Notes: generated by a model not told the origin, from the letters alone. DNA of 32,207 nucleotides from DASRDU01 sp035560235 (GCA_035560235.1 DATMAG010000059.1:1-32207); one strand, 5' to 3'; numbered from the stretch's first letter, positions 6,872 to 15,596 are shown. Numbers and translations: made by a program.

Positions 6872-7513
6872 TTACTCCGTTTCTTCCGCCTTGCCCTTCT
6901 TAATCACTTCCGGCTCAGCCGCAGCTTCAGTCGGCGCAGTCGAAACTTCCTCTTCCCTGTGTCCGATCACGGTGGCGATGATCACATCCGGATCGGTCAG
7001 GACTTCGACACCGGCTGGAAGGTTCAGATCCTTAACGCGCAGGTGGCTGCCGATTCTGAGCGGAGTGACATCCACTTCGATCTGCGGCGGCAGATCAGTC
7101 GGCAGGCAGCGGATTTTGAGCGAATGCGCCGGCTGGTCGAGCAGTCCGCCCTGAATCTTCACGCCTTCGGGTTCACCCGTCACGTGAACCGGCACTTCAA
7201 ACTCGGTCTTCTCGGTCAGCGAAATCCGCATCAGGTCAGCGTGCAGCAGCGTGCCTCTGACCGGATCAAGCTGCAGGTCAGCAATCTTGACCGGCGAAGC
7301 CTGGCCGTTGAGCGACAGATTGAAGACCTGATTGCGGCCATGCGCACGCAGCAGCGCGGCGATTTCGCGCTTCGAAACTGCGCCTGCGGCGGCCTCGCCG
7401 TGTCCGAAGATCGTCACCGGAACCATTCCGGCGGCCCGCAGCCGACGGGCGGCATTCTTGCCTCTTTCGGCGCGCGGCTGCGCTTCCAAAACAATACTGG
7501 TATCAAGACTCAT
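6872..7513 (-). CDS. rplY: 50S ribosomal protein L25/general stress protein Ctc
   Basis: L25 binds 5S rRNA in the large subunit. This is the long Ctc form. An N-terminal L25 domain (about 1-95: LEAQPRAERGKNAARRLRAAGMVPV, then ADLQLDPVRGTLLHADLMRI) is followed by the C-terminal TL5 domain with GVKIQGGLLDQPAHSLKIRC. The last 30 residues form an Ala/Glu-rich tail. The ATG at 7513 has GGGAG 9 nt upstream and gives 213 residues. The frame extends eight codons further without support. The prs stop lies 20 nt upstream, so the two are very likely cotranscribed. Confidence 0.95.
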   Translation of the reverse strand: MSLDTSIVLEAQPRAERGKNAARRLRAAGMVPVTIFGHGEAAAGAVSKREIAALLRAHGRNQVFNLSLNGQASPVKIADLQLDPVRGTLLHADLMRISLTEKTEFEVPVHVTGEPEGVKIQGGLLDQPAHSLKIRCLPTDLPPQIEVDVTPLRIGSHLRVKDLNLPAGVEVLTDPDVIIATVIGHREEEVSTAPTEAAAEPEVIKKGKAEETE

Positions 7514-7533
7514 TTCGTTTCTCTCCCAAAACT

Positions 7534-8481
7534 TCAAATGAACAATCTGCTCACCGACGTTTCATCGTGAATTGATTTGATCGCCTCAGCGATCAGCGGA
7601 GCGATGCTCAGAATTTCAAACCGGTCGTTGCCCCTGATGCGTTCTGCGGGCAGCGTATTGGTCACGACCACTTTTTCGAGCGGCGATTTTTCGATCCGCT
7701 CAATCGCCGGGCCTGAAAGCACCGGATGCACACAACTCGCGTAGACCTTCCTGGCTCCGTACCGGCTCAGGGCTTCAGCCACCTTGGTCAGCGTTCCGGC
7801 GGTGTCCACCATGTCATCAACGATCAGACAATTGCGCCCGTCAACTTCGCCGACGACATTCATCACTTCAGCTTCGGCGTGGCCGGGCTTCGATTTGTCG
7901 CGCCGCTTGTCCACGATGGCGAAATCGGCATTCAGGCGCTTGGCATAGGCCCGCGCGCGTTCAGCGCCGCCCGGATCAGGCGAAACCACGACCAGGTTCT
8001 CCTGCGGATGCTGCTGAAAGTACTCAACCATCACCGGCGCGGCAAACAGGTGGTCGAAGGGAATGTCAAAGAAGCCCTGAATCTGCTGCGCGTGCATATC
8101 CACCGAGAGCACCCGGTCGGCTCCGGCGACAGTGATCAGGTTGGCGACGAGCTTGGCTGTGATCGCAATGCGCGGCTTGTCCTTCTTGTCGCCGCGCGCG
8201 TAACCGTAATAAGGTATCACTGCCGTGATGCGATCTGCCGATGAGCGCCGGAAGGCATCGAGCATAATCAGCAGTTCCATCAGATTGTTGTCAACCGGGG
8301 GGCAGGTGGATTGAACGATGAAGACATCGCTGCCGCGGACATTTTCAAGGATCTGAAAGTTGAACTCGCCGTCCGGGAACCGCGTCGTGTTGGCCTTGCC
8401 GAGTTCGAGGCCCAGGTAACGGCAGATCTCTTCGGCCAGCTGGCGGTTCGCGTTCCCAGAGAAGACCTGTAAGCTGTTCAT
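7534..8481 (-). CDS. prs: ribose-phosphate pyrophosphokinase
   Basis: The enzyme makes PRPP from ribose 5-phosphate and ATP for nucleotide, histidine and tryptophan synthesis. At 315 residues it is full length. It shows FSGNANRQLAEEI, the FPDGE motif, VIPYYGYARGDKKD, VDMHAQQIQGFF, the flexible-loop KRRDKSKPG and the PRPP-binding segment CLIVDDMVDTAGT. The start at 8479-8481 (ATG) is fixed by the conserved N-terminus; I see no strong ribosome binding site. The gene follows a palindromic repeat and tRNA-Gln and precedes rplY by 20 nt. Confidence 0.98.
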   Translation of the reverse strand: MNSLQVFSGNANRQLAEEICRYLGLELGKANTTRFPDGEFNFQILENVRGSDVFIVQSTCPPVDNNLMELLIMLDAFRRSSADRITAVIPYYGYARGDKKDKPRIAITAKLVANLITVAGADRVLSVDMHAQQIQGFFDIPFDHLFAAPVMVEYFQQHPQENLVVVSPDPGGAERARAYAKRLNADFAIVDKRRDKSKPGHAEAEVMNVVGEVDGRNCLIVDDMVDTAGTLTKVAEALSRYGARKVYASCVHPVLSGPAIERIEKSPLEKVVVTNTLPAERIRGNDRFEILSIAPLIAEAIKSIHDETSVSRLFI

Positions 8482-8485
8482 AGAA

Positions 8486-8572
8486 AGCAGTGGTTGGTAG
8501 TCAGTGGTCAGTGATTAGTAAAAGCATCAGTTCCGATCAGCTAACCACCAGCCACTAACCACCAATCACTCT
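8486..8572. repeat. palindromic repeat (AGTGGTTGGTAGTCAGTGG words)
   Basis: The left arm (AGTGGTTGGTAGTCAGTGG, then TCAGTGATTAGT) pairs imperfectly with the right arm (GCTAACCACCAGCCACTAACC, then ACCAATCACT) over about 30 positions. It fills the gap between tRNA-Gln and prs and shares words with 4802-4877 and 30719-30801. Confidence 0.8.
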
Positions 8573-8588
8573 CTGAAGAGCAAAGAAA

Positions 8589-8666
<78 letters not shown>

Positions 8667-8685
8667 GCGTGGAAGTCCCGGACTT

Positions 8686-9603
8686 TCAGTTCCGGGCGCT
8701 GAAAGCGAAATGCTTCTGATATTCGTCGCGTCCAACGGTGCGCGCCCGTGCGCTCCACCAGCCGGCAGAGCTGATCACAGCCTCTGCGGCGGTCAGGGCC
8801 GCCGCACTGTCAAAGACCGCGAAGATCGTCGAACCACTGCCGGCCATCATCACGCCCGAGGCTCCGGCCTGCAGCAGGCACTCTCTGATTTCACCGAGCA
8901 ACGGGTGGCGAGCCAGTACTGAACTTTCCAGATCGTTACGCAGAATTGCCGGAATAAGTCGCTGCGGCTCACCTGATGACCAGAGGCAGGCATAAGCGGC
9001 CTCCAAAGAAAACGGCATAGTAGCGGCGGGCACCGCTTTTGTCAACTCAGCAGGCAGATTGCCGTAAACCTCTGCGGTTGGGACAGCTATGCCCGCATTA
9101 ACGAGCAGCAGATGGTCACATCTGATGTCCGGCAGAGGATAGACCTCATCGCCCCGCCCGATGCCGATTGTCGTTCCGCCAGCGAAAAAACAGGGCACAT
9201 CGGCTCCGAGCCGCGCGCCCAGGCGAAAGAGGTCGCGCGGCGCAAGCCTGACGCCCCACAACTGCTGCAAAGCCATCAGCGTTACGGCGGCATTGCTGCT
9301 CCCGCCGCCGAGTCCCGCCGCTGCCGGAATGCGCTTGTTCAGTTCAATCCGCACACGCGGCTCGATCCCGGCAAATTCTGCCAGCAGGCGCGCCGCCCGA
9401 TGCACCAGATTCCGCTCATCGGTCGGCACATCCGGCCGGTCGCAGATGATTTCAAGGCCGTCAGCTGCGTGTGAAAAGCGCAGTTCATCACAGAGGCTGA
9501 TGGTTTGCAGGATCGTGCGCAGTTCGTGGTACCCGTCAGGCCGTCGGCCCAGGACTTCCAGAGTCCAGTTGAGCTTGGCAAATGAAGGCAGAACCAGAGT
9601 CAT
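8686..9603 (-). CDS. ispE: 4-diphosphocytidyl-2-C-methyl-D-erythritol kinase
   Basis: This GHMP kinase phosphorylates CDP-methylerythritol in the MEP pathway to isoprenoids. The protein has 305 residues. It shows FAKLNWTLEVLGRRPDGYHEL at the N-terminus with the active-site K10, the glycine-rich ATP motif PAAAGLGGGSSNAA at 93-106, GADVPCFF with the catalytic D135, and the C-terminal GSGST motif. The ATG at 9603 matches the conserved start; the ribosome binding site is weak. It is the first gene of the leftward housekeeping block; a 718-nt non-coding stretch lies upstream. Confidence 0.97.
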   Translation of the reverse strand: MTLVLPSFAKLNWTLEVLGRRPDGYHELRTILQTISLCDELRFSHAADGLEIICDRPDVPTDERNLVHRAARLLAEFAGIEPRVRIELNKRIPAAAGLGGGSSNAAVTLMALQQLWGVRLAPRDLFRLGARLGADVPCFFAGGTTIGIGRGDEVYPLPDIRCDHLLLVNAGIAVPTAEVYGNLPAELTKAVPAATMPFSLEAAYACLWSSGEPQRLIPAILRNDLESSVLARHPLLGEIRECLLQAGASGVMMAGSGSTIFAVFDSAAALTAAEAVISSAGWWSARARTVGRDEYQKHFAFSARN

Positions 9604-9757
9604 AATCTTCAGGGTTCGGATGCTGATCTGTGAGGCAGGCCCGAAACTTTACAACCAGAACCGGGAAATCCAAACCCCCTCGGTCTGATTCCGGCAGCCA
9701 CAGAAGAATTTTTTCCTCCTGTAATTATTCGGGGAAAGATCAGTGAGAGCCACCGCT

Positions 9758-9785
9758 GTCCCGCAGCCTCGACAGGCTGCGGGAC
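9758..9785. repeat. perfect 12-bp hairpin
   Basis: GTCCCGCAGCCT at 9758-9769 and AGGCTGCGGGAC at 9774-9785 enclose the tetraloop CGAC. There is no adjacent T-run on either strand; the nearest T6 starts about 15 nt to the right. The perfect match suggests an extragenic repeat rather than a terminator. Confidence 0.7.
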
Positions 9786-10120
9786 GACGCCAGTCTCGAA
9801 TTTTTTACAGCAGCAAAAATTTTTCGACGAAATGTTTTGCCGGAATTCTCACATGTAAGTGAACAACAAAGTCAGCAGGTCTGATGGAAGACCCCGCCTT
9901 TGCTTTCACCAGACCGTCTTCAGTTCCGGGTTGAACGACGAACCAGCCTGTTCGCCATTCAGCCCGGTACTGAACAAATCAGCGCCTGAAACCAGTCTGC
10001 ATCCTTCTCGCCAGAATCTCCGGCTCAATTCCGCGGACAGCAGGGACGAAGTGTGGTCGCGGTGTCGGAACAGGGGTGGTGAGGATTGCTGCCCGGCAGG
10101 CGAAACGCTCTGAACGTCGT

Positions 10121-10134
10121 GGGGAAAATTCCCC
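10121..10134. promoter_or_regulatory. GGGGAA-AA-TTCCCC palindrome
   Basis: This is a short perfect inverted repeat about 190 nt upstream of the Crp/Fnr start. It could be an operator, but nothing in the window shows what would bind it. Confidence 0.25.
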
Positions 10135-10321
10135 TTGCCCTGACTGCGAAGCTGAGGAATTCAAACGACAAATGGCGCCCAAGGCCAATTTCCTCAGTTC
10201 TGGGAAATATCCCGCAGAACAAGGACTGAAAAGCAGTGATTCCAGACCGATTACGGACGGCACAACTGTTGCTCCTGAACTGTGCGTTGTCAGTCGCTGA
10301 CATTAACAAGGAGGAACAGCT

Positions 10322-11056
10322 TTGATAATCGAAAGAACGCACACCCTGACCAGTACCCCTGGCCCCTTCACTGGCTGTTCGGAATGTCACCTGCGTTACG
10401 GTCGTTTTTTTTGTGACCTGCCGGAAGGAACGCTGCGCGCCTTTGACGATATTGTGCGCGCCAGTTTCTATCCGCAGGGAACCCTGCTCTTTATCGAAGG
10501 CCAGGCTCCGCGCGGAGTTTTTATTCTTTGCGGCGGACGCGCCAAGCTGACGATCAGTTCGAGCAACGGCAAAACGCTGATGCGGATTGCCGAGCCGGGA
10601 GAAACACTCGGCCTGAGCGCGACCATTTCAAATGCGCCCTACGAAGGGTCAGCCGAGATGCTCGAAGCCGGGCAGGTCAACTTTGTCAGGCGCGATGATT
10701 TTCTGCGCTTCCTGCGCGAACACGGCGAGGCGGGGCTGCGGGCAGCACAGCACCTCAGCCGTGATTATTATGCTGTCTATGATCAGGTGCGCTCGCTGGC
10801 GCTCTCGGATTCGGTTGGCGAGAAACTGGCCCGGCTGCTGCTCGGCTGGTGCGCCCGGAACGGTCGCGAAACAGATCAGGGCATTCATCTCAGAATGCTG
10901 CTTACGCACGGCGAAATCGCGCAGATGATCGGGGCTTCGCGCGAAACCGTGACCCGGCTGTTCGGTGAACTCAAAAACCGGCAGATCATTCAGTGCAAGG
11001 GCTCAAGCATGTTCATCTGCGACAAGGCCGCGCTCGAAAGCCTCGTCAGTTCGTAA
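10322..11056 (+). CDS. Crp/Fnr-family transcriptional regulator with N-terminal cysteines
   Basis: The protein has 244 residues. It comprises a cyclic-nucleotide-binding-like beta-roll (about 30-150), a dimer helix and a C-terminal winged HTH. The HTH reads LTHGEIAQMIGASRETVTRLF. The recognition helix SRETVxR has the R, E and R residues that E. coli CRP uses to read TGTGA, unlike FNR's ETISR. Cysteines at 19, 22 and 31, plus C70, resemble the iron-sulphur ligands of FNR in placement, so redox or oxygen sensing is possible, though spacing differs. The start is TTG at 10322 with AAGGAGG 7 nt upstream. It is the only rightward gene before 20866 and converges on the multihaem cytochrome cluster, which I infer it controls through the boxes at 20502-20539. 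Confidence 0.93.
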   Translation: MIIERTHTLTSTPGPFTGCSECHLRYGRFFCDLPEGTLRAFDDIVRASFYPQGTLLFIEGQAPRGVFILCGGRAKLTISSSNGKTLMRIAEPGETLGLSATISNAPYEGSAEMLEAGQVNFVRRDDFLRFLREHGEAGLRAAQHLSRDYYAVYDQVRSLALSDSVGEKLARLLLGWCARNGRETDQGIHLRMLLTHGEIAQMIGASRETVTRLFGELKNRQIIQCKGSSMFICDKAALESLVSS

Positions 11057-11087
11057 TCAGTTCCAGTGAAAGGGATCTCCGCTGAAT

Positions 11088-12485
11088 TTACACTGCATTT
11101 GTGTCGCTGGTTAAATTATGCTGGTCAGCATCTGCTGCTTCTGTCTGGCGCCTCTCAATTTCTCTGATCTTGAGATAAACCAGCGCGGCGAGAAAGAGAA
11201 TAAAAAAGAGTGAGACAGCCAGGCCCTTGCGACGGTAAGTCAGCTCAGAGAAAGCATCCTGACCTGCCTTATAACTCCTGTCGGCGATCTCAAGTCCAGG
11301 CTTGATAACTTTCTCCACTTCCTCGACCGAGGCGGTGTGAATCAGCACCCGTGCGTTGGTTACCCCGTCATTGGCCTCACGTAAATCGAATTTTGGCCGA
11401 CTTACTTCCATGCCCGCCCGTTCGGCCCGGTTGAGAATATCCAGCGCCTTGTTGTTGGCAGCCACCAGTTGGTCAATCGCTTCCCGCAGTTTTACTGCAG
11501 CCTGAAATCCACCCTCGCCCTGACTGTGACAACTGATGCAAACCGACTTCGGCCCCGCGCCGAGCAGGTCATCGTGCGGTTGCAGAATGTCATGGTTACT
11601 GTGGCACTGCATGCACTCCCCGACTTCCATGGCTTCGAACACCGATTTGTGAGGACTGGCCTGGAAGAGGCCGGACTGACGGACATGGCACTGACCGCAG
11701 ACGTTGGCAACTGAACCAACGCCTGGCGGCGCAGCCCCATGATTTCCATGACAGTCATTGCAGGTAGGCGCAGAAAGATCCTGCCGTTTGTAGAGCGCCG
11801 TCGCATGGACACTGCTCTTATATTTGTCGTACTGGTCATGCGGGATTTTGTAATCCTTCATGTACTCCGCATTCGCATGACACCGGGCACAGGTGTCAGC
11901 CACGTTGAGCGGATACACCGGCGACTGCGGATCGGAGATGGATCGAATCCCGTGACTGCCGTGACAACTGATGCAGGTCGCAACGTGCTGATCTCCGGCC
12001 CTGAGCCGTTTGCCGTGAACACTGGTGAAATACTCCCGCTCCTGATCAACTCTCAGAGTCGGATTGAACGTTTTGATGAAATCGGCGTTGCTGTGACACT
12101 TGCCGCAGAAAGCCGGAAGATTCCGGGGATTCGGTCTGGCGATAAATCCTTTGCGGGGATCCATGGCGCGGCCCGGATCGTCCTGGCTCGCATCACCGCC
12201 ATGACAATTGACGCAGGACAGACCGCGGATCCTGTGAATGTCCTTCTTCATCAGTTGTACCGGCTCCGCCAGTTCCCCCTCCAGATCCGAATGGCATTCG
12301 AGACAGGAATCCTTTTTCTGCGCCAGAGCGGAACCGGAGAGCAGGATCAGGGTTATCAGGACGAGACAGCATCTTCCGAACCTGATGCAATAGCCTGCCT
12401 GCCCCTGCCCGGCCTCGGTCCTTCTGCTCGAATCGGCAACAGGAACCGATGCACAATCATCAGTGGCGACCAGTTGCTGCCCCAT
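11088..12485 (-). CDS. membrane-anchored nonahaem cytochrome c
   Basis: I count nine CXXCH haem motifs (CLECH, CVNCH, CGKCH, CISCH, CARCH, CNDCH, CGQCH, CMQCH, CISCH). A signal or anchor segment ending SGSALAQ precedes them. A helical domain follows, then one C-terminal transmembrane segment (LAVSLFFILFLAALVYL) and a charged tail, so the haems face the periplasm. The start is the ATG at 12485, with AGGAGG 7 nt upstream, inside the end of the cytochrome b gene; that gives 465 residues. It follows cytochrome b by 13 nt and Rieske before that, so I infer it takes the electron-accepting place of cytochrome c1 or f in the quinol-oxidising complex. Its first haem region and C-terminal helices resemble the pentahaem protein at 19585. 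It has no close match that I can name. Confidence 0.9.
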   Translation of the reverse strand: MGQQLVATDDCASVPVADSSRRTEAGQGQAGYCIRFGRCCLVLITLILLSGSALAQKKDSCLECHSDLEGELAEPVQLMKKDIHRIRGLSCVNCHGGDASQDDPGRAMDPRKGFIARPNPRNLPAFCGKCHSNADFIKTFNPTLRVDQEREYFTSVHGKRLRAGDQHVATCISCHGSHGIRSISDPQSPVYPLNVADTCARCHANAEYMKDYKIPHDQYDKYKSSVHATALYKRQDLSAPTCNDCHGNHGAAPPGVGSVANVCGQCHVRQSGLFQASPHKSVFEAMEVGECMQCHSNHDILQPHDDLLGAGPKSVCISCHSQGEGGFQAAVKLREAIDQLVAANNKALDILNRAERAGMEVSRPKFDLREANDGVTNARVLIHTASVEEVEKVIKPGLEIADRSYKAGQDAFSELTYRRKGLAVSLFFILFLAALVYLKIREIERRQTEAADADQHNLTSDTNAV

Positions 12486-12498
12486 AATCCAGCCTCCT

Positions 12499-13587
12499 TC
12501 AGGCAAGATAGCCATAAACAGTCATCGCCGCGATATACAGGACAATGATCCACCCGATGGCCGAGAAAATTCTGCTTCTTCTGTCCGGCGGTGAGGTGTC
12601 AATGAATGGAACGGCCAGCCAGAACAGGCCGCCCAGAGCAAAGGCCATAATGCCGACCACCTCACCATCGAAGATCAGAATTCTGGCCGGAATCAGTTTC
12701 AGAGTCTGAAACATGAACATGAAATACCATTCGGGCCTGATCCCGGCCGGAGCGGGCGCGAATGGATCGGCCTTCTCCCCCAGTTCCCAAGGGAAGATCG
12801 CAGCCAGCACGGCCAGCATCCCGATGGCAAGAATCCAGCCAATCAGATCGCGGAGGAAGAAGTTCGGGAAGAACTTCATGGTTCTGAGGTTCTTCCCCGC
12901 CAGGTGCGGCGGCACGCTCATTCCATGCTTCTGCACCAGCAGCACGTGAACGACAAGAAGGGCGGTAGTGAGCGCTGGCAGCACGGCGACATGAAATCCA
13001 TAAAACCGGGTGAGGGTCGCGCCGGTTACGTCATCTCCTCCGCGCAGAAATCTCAGCAGGAATTTGCCGACCACCGGCAGCACTCCGGGAATATCGGTCC
13101 CCACCTTGGTCGCAAAGAAAGCCAGCTTGTTCCAGGGCAGCAGATAGCCGCTGAATCCGAACCCGAGAGCAATAAAGAGAAGACAGGCCCCGGTTACCCA
13201 GGTCAGTTCGCGCGGCGCGCGATAGGCCTTCAGGAAATAGACGCTGAACATGTGAATGAAGAGCGTGGCAATCAGCAGGTTGGCCGACCAGCTGTGAATC
13301 GAGCGAATCAGCCAGCCGAACTGCACGTCGGCCATAATGAACTGAACGCTCTCGAAGGCGTTTTCCGCGCTCGGGCGATAGTAGAGCAGAAGCATGATCC
13401 CGGTCACCACCTGCACGGCAAAAAGGAACAGACTCATCCCGCCAAAGTAATACCAGATTTCATGGCGATGGATGGGAACTTCCTTTTTGCGGGCCAGCGA
13501 GGCCAGCGCTTCAATGCCGGATCGTTCATCAAGCCAGAGCCTGAGCGCCTCCAGCCTTGCAGACATTTTGGATGCTTGCACTGTCAT
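12499..13587 (-). CDS. cytochrome b (fused b6/subunit IV type)
   Basis: This is the quinol-oxidising membrane subunit of a Rieske/cytochrome b complex, 362 residues with about eight transmembrane helices. The haem b ligand pairs are H98/H112 (13 residues between) and H199/H214 (14 between). The second spacing is b6f-like rather than bc1-like. RPEWY at 284-288 marks the quinol (Qo) site. The first half resembles b6 (SVQFIMADVQFGWLIRSIH) and the second half resembles subunit IV (FFPNFFLRDLIGW), fused in one chain. The position of b6 Cys35, which binds haem ci, is a tyrosine here (WYYFGG), so no covalent haem ci is expected. It starts 2 nt after the Rieske stop; translational coupling is likely. 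Confidence 0.96.
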   Translation of the reverse strand: MTVQASKMSARLEALRLWLDERSGIEALASLARKKEVPIHRHEIWYYFGGMSLFLFAVQVVTGIMLLLYYRPSAENAFESVQFIMADVQFGWLIRSIHSWSANLLIATLFIHMFSVYFLKAYRAPRELTWVTGACLLFIALGFGFSGYLLPWNKLAFFATKVGTDIPGVLPVVGKFLLRFLRGGDDVTGATLTRFYGFHVAVLPALTTALLVVHVLLVQKHGMSVPPHLAGKNLRTMKFFPNFFLRDLIGWILAIGMLAVLAAIFPWELGEKADPFAPAPAGIRPEWYFMFMFQTLKLIPARILIFDGEVVGIMAFALGGLFWLAVPFIDTSPPDRRSRIFSAIGWIIVLYIAAMTVYGYLA

Positions 13588-13589
13588 GG

Positions 13590-14033
13590 CTAGACCTGGG
13601 CTTTGGAAACGATGATTTCCTCGCCGCGCACATTGACCACATACTCTTCGAGCGGGCGCGGCGGCGGGCCGCTGACATTCTGACCATTGAGGTTATAGCG
13701 GCCATTGTGGCAGGCGCACCAGATGCCCTCGGTTTCGGCCTGATACTGAACGATACAGTCCAGGTGAGTGCAGGTCGCGGCGAAGGCCTTGTACTCGCCG
13801 GTCTTCAGGCGGATGAGCAGCCCGGGTTTGTTTCCGAACTTGAAGATCTTGCCGGAATTGGCCGCCAGTTCATTGATCCTGCCGGCAACCACGGAATTCT
13901 GTGTGGCTTCGGTCACCTTCGGCGGGATCATGAATTTGATGATCGGATAGAAAACCGCCATGAGCGTCGCGCCCATGCTGGTGCCCAGCAGAGAGTTGAG
14001 GAATTTACGACGGCGGCTGATTTCCAGCTTCAT
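13590..14033 (-). CDS. Rieske iron-sulphur protein
   Basis: This is the 2Fe-2S subunit of the cytochrome b complex. It passes electrons from quinol at the Qo site to the c-type cytochromes. Cluster ligands lie in CTHLDC (C88, H90) and CACHNG (C106, H109), with C93 and C108 the likely disulphide. The N-terminus has twin-arginine-like basic residues (SRRRKFLNSLLG) and one membrane helix (MGATLMAVFYPIIKFMI), so Tat export with an uncleaved anchor is likely. I chose the ATG at 14033, 6 nt after AAGGAGG. The ATG at 14039 touches the Shine-Dalgarno sequence. It precedes cytochrome b by 2 nt. Confidence 0.96.
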   Translation of the reverse strand: MKLEISRRRKFLNSLLGTSMGATLMAVFYPIIKFMIPPKVTEATQNSVVAGRINELAANSGKIFKFGNKPGLLIRLKTGEYKAFAATCTHLDCIVQYQAETEGIWCACHNGRYNLNGQNVSGPPPRPLEEYVVNVRGEEIIVSKAQV

Positions 14034-14075
14034 GGACATCCTCCTTGTTAAGGCAATCCACGATCTGCGCCGACC

Positions 14076-15596
14076 TTACTGAGAGATTCCCTTTCCGGTA
14101 TGACAGTCGGTGCAGGTTGCCTCGGTCATTTCACCCAGATCAACCGGATGTTTGAAATCAGTTCCATTCCCGCCCATGATCTTTGCCTTCCCCTCCTGTT
14201 GACCGAGAACGGTATGGCAGATAACACAATCCTTCCGGATGACCTTCCCGTCACTGCTGACGTGCTGGCCATCGTGGCAGCGGAAACAGCCGGAAGAATA
14301 ATAATGACCGATGTTTTCGGGGTATGATTCCCAGTTGACCTTCATTTCAGGGAAATAGTTCGACCGGTAGAGCCGCTGAAGTTCTGCCACAGCGGCTCTG
14401 ATTTCATTCTGCTTTGCGGGATAGAGCGCCGGGTATTTGTCGCGATAGAAGGCATCGAGAGCGGTTCCGATCTTCTTCAGTCCCTCATCTGTACTGGCGT
14501 AAGAGGCGGACAGTAATTCAACCCCCTGTTGTTTGATGTATGGCAGCGTGGCATCCAGCTTTCCGGCCAGAAGCGCTTCATTGACTACCCGGTCAGGCGG
14601 ATTGAAGGTATGCGCCGAACGGTTATGGCAATCCATACAATCCATTCGCCGCCTGGGTGCATTCGCAAGCTGATCGGCTGTCAGTGTGGAATCCCGGGCA
14701 ATAAACTCGGTGACCTGGCCCTTACCATCCTTCAATCGTACCCACGGGATTACCTGATGCTTCTCGTCGGTAGAGACGTAGAGTATTTCATTGGAAATAT
14801 TCATATGCCAGTGAATCCCTGCCGTCAGCCCTGTAGCCGGACTCCCGCCACCTACCTTGATCAGCAGATCCAGTTGCCGGGGCGTGTTCTCCTCGTCATA
14901 CCCGTAATGAGTGAAGGTTCTGAGCAGTGTGCCGAAAAACTTCTCAGGCCAGTGACACTGTTCGCAGGTTTCCTGGGCGGGACGGAGATCGAAAGCCGGG
15001 GACGGAATCGGGCGGTGATAGGATTCCCTGATCGCGGCATAAGCACGGCGCACGCCTGACAATTTAGCCTGGAAATAGGAAGCAGCGCCCGGGCCGACAT
15101 GGCATTCCACGCAGGCAACGCGCGCATGCGGAGAAACCTTGAAAGCCGTAAACTCAGGCCCCATGACCGTATGGCAGGCCTGACCGCAGAAGCCGACTGA
15201 TTCAGTCAATTCATAGGCTCGATAGCTGCCGACGGCGCTCAGAGGAATCAGAAAGAGAGACAGGCCCAGGGTAAAGGCAATAAGGCGCCGATGATGGGGA
15301 TTGTTAAAATCAATTCTTGGGTATGGCAGAATAGCCGAAGGAGCGAGGGTTCGCCTCCGCCTCCGTTCCCACAACATTCCGATCGGAATCAGTAACAGGC
15401 CGAGGAGCAGGATGGCCGGGAAGACAACATAGGCAAAGATTCCTATATAGGGATTCGGGCGCTTACCCCAGACGTCTATCAAAGCCAGGAAGATGGTTGA
15501 CCCCAGGCCAAAGATAAACAGTGCGGCCCCTGCCCAGCTAAGGTGGTTGCGAAACAGACCGGGAGTAGATTGAACACTGGATGCTTTCTGATTCAT
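14076..15596 (-). CDS. membrane heptahaem cytochrome c, NapC/NirT-like N-terminal part
   Basis: The protein has 506 residues. Three hydrophobic segments (about 21-43, 49-74, 104-124) are followed by a periplasmic domain. I count seven haem motifs: CGQACH (a CX3CH variant), CVECH, CEQCH, CMDCH, CFRCH, CVICH and CTDCH. The segment around the first two, FCGQACHTVMGPEF ... HARVACVECHVGPGA, is like NapC/NrfH quinol dehydrogenases. The remaining haems extend into the periplasm. The ATG at 15596 has AGGTGA 10 nt upstream. The Rieske gene starts 42 nt after its stop. I infer a role in moving electrons between the quinone pool or cytochrome b complex and periplasmic carriers; direction is not shown by sequence. 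Confidence 0.9.
   Translation of the reverse strand: MNQKASSVQSTPGLFRNHLSWAGAALFIFGLGSTIFLALIDVWGKRPNPYIGIFAYVVFPAILLLGLLLIPIGMLWERRRRRTLAPSAILPYPRIDFNNPHHRRLIAFTLGLSLFLIPLSAVGSYRAYELTESVGFCGQACHTVMGPEFTAFKVSPHARVACVECHVGPGAASYFQAKLSGVRRAYAAIRESYHRPIPSPAFDLRPAQETCEQCHWPEKFFGTLLRTFTHYGYDEENTPRQLDLLIKVGGGSPATGLTAGIHWHMNISNEILYVSTDEKHQVIPWVRLKDGKGQVTEFIARDSTLTADQLANAPRRRMDCMDCHNRSAHTFNPPDRVVNEALLAGKLDATLPYIKQQGVELLSASYASTDEGLKKIGTALDAFYRDKYPALYPAKQNEIRAAVAELQRLYRSNYFPEMKVNWESYPENIGHYYSSGCFRCHDGQHVSSDGKVIRKDCVICHTVLGQQEGKAKIMGGNGTDFKHPVDLGEMTEATCTDCHTGKGISQ

Larger units (their letters stand above)
9604..10321. other. 718-nt non-coding stretch upstream of ispE and the Crp/Fnr gene
   Basis: This is the divergent promoter region of ispE (leftward) and the Crp/Fnr regulator (rightward). 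I find no convincing gene: the open frames are short, overlap on both strands and lack family signals. It holds a perfect 12-bp hairpin at 9758-9785, an AT-rich patch with A- and T-runs at 9800-9823, and a GGGGAA-AA-TTCCCC palindrome at 10121-10134. AAGGAGG at 10308-10314 is the ribosome binding site of the regulator gene. Confidence 0.6.

Noticed and set aside
6473..7570. 365-residue plus-strand frame across pth and rplY
   Set aside because: It is antisense to two conserved genes and their intergenic gap, with no family signal.
9758..9785. Terminator
   Set aside because: Perfect stem but no adjacent T-run on either strand, and it lies upstream of both flanking genes.
9604..10321. Small genes in the 718-nt stretch, for example frames at 10025-10390 (minus) and 10076-10300 (plus)
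   Set aside because: They overlap each other and the Crp/Fnr start region. They have unremarkable composition, no ribosome binding sites and no family resemblance.
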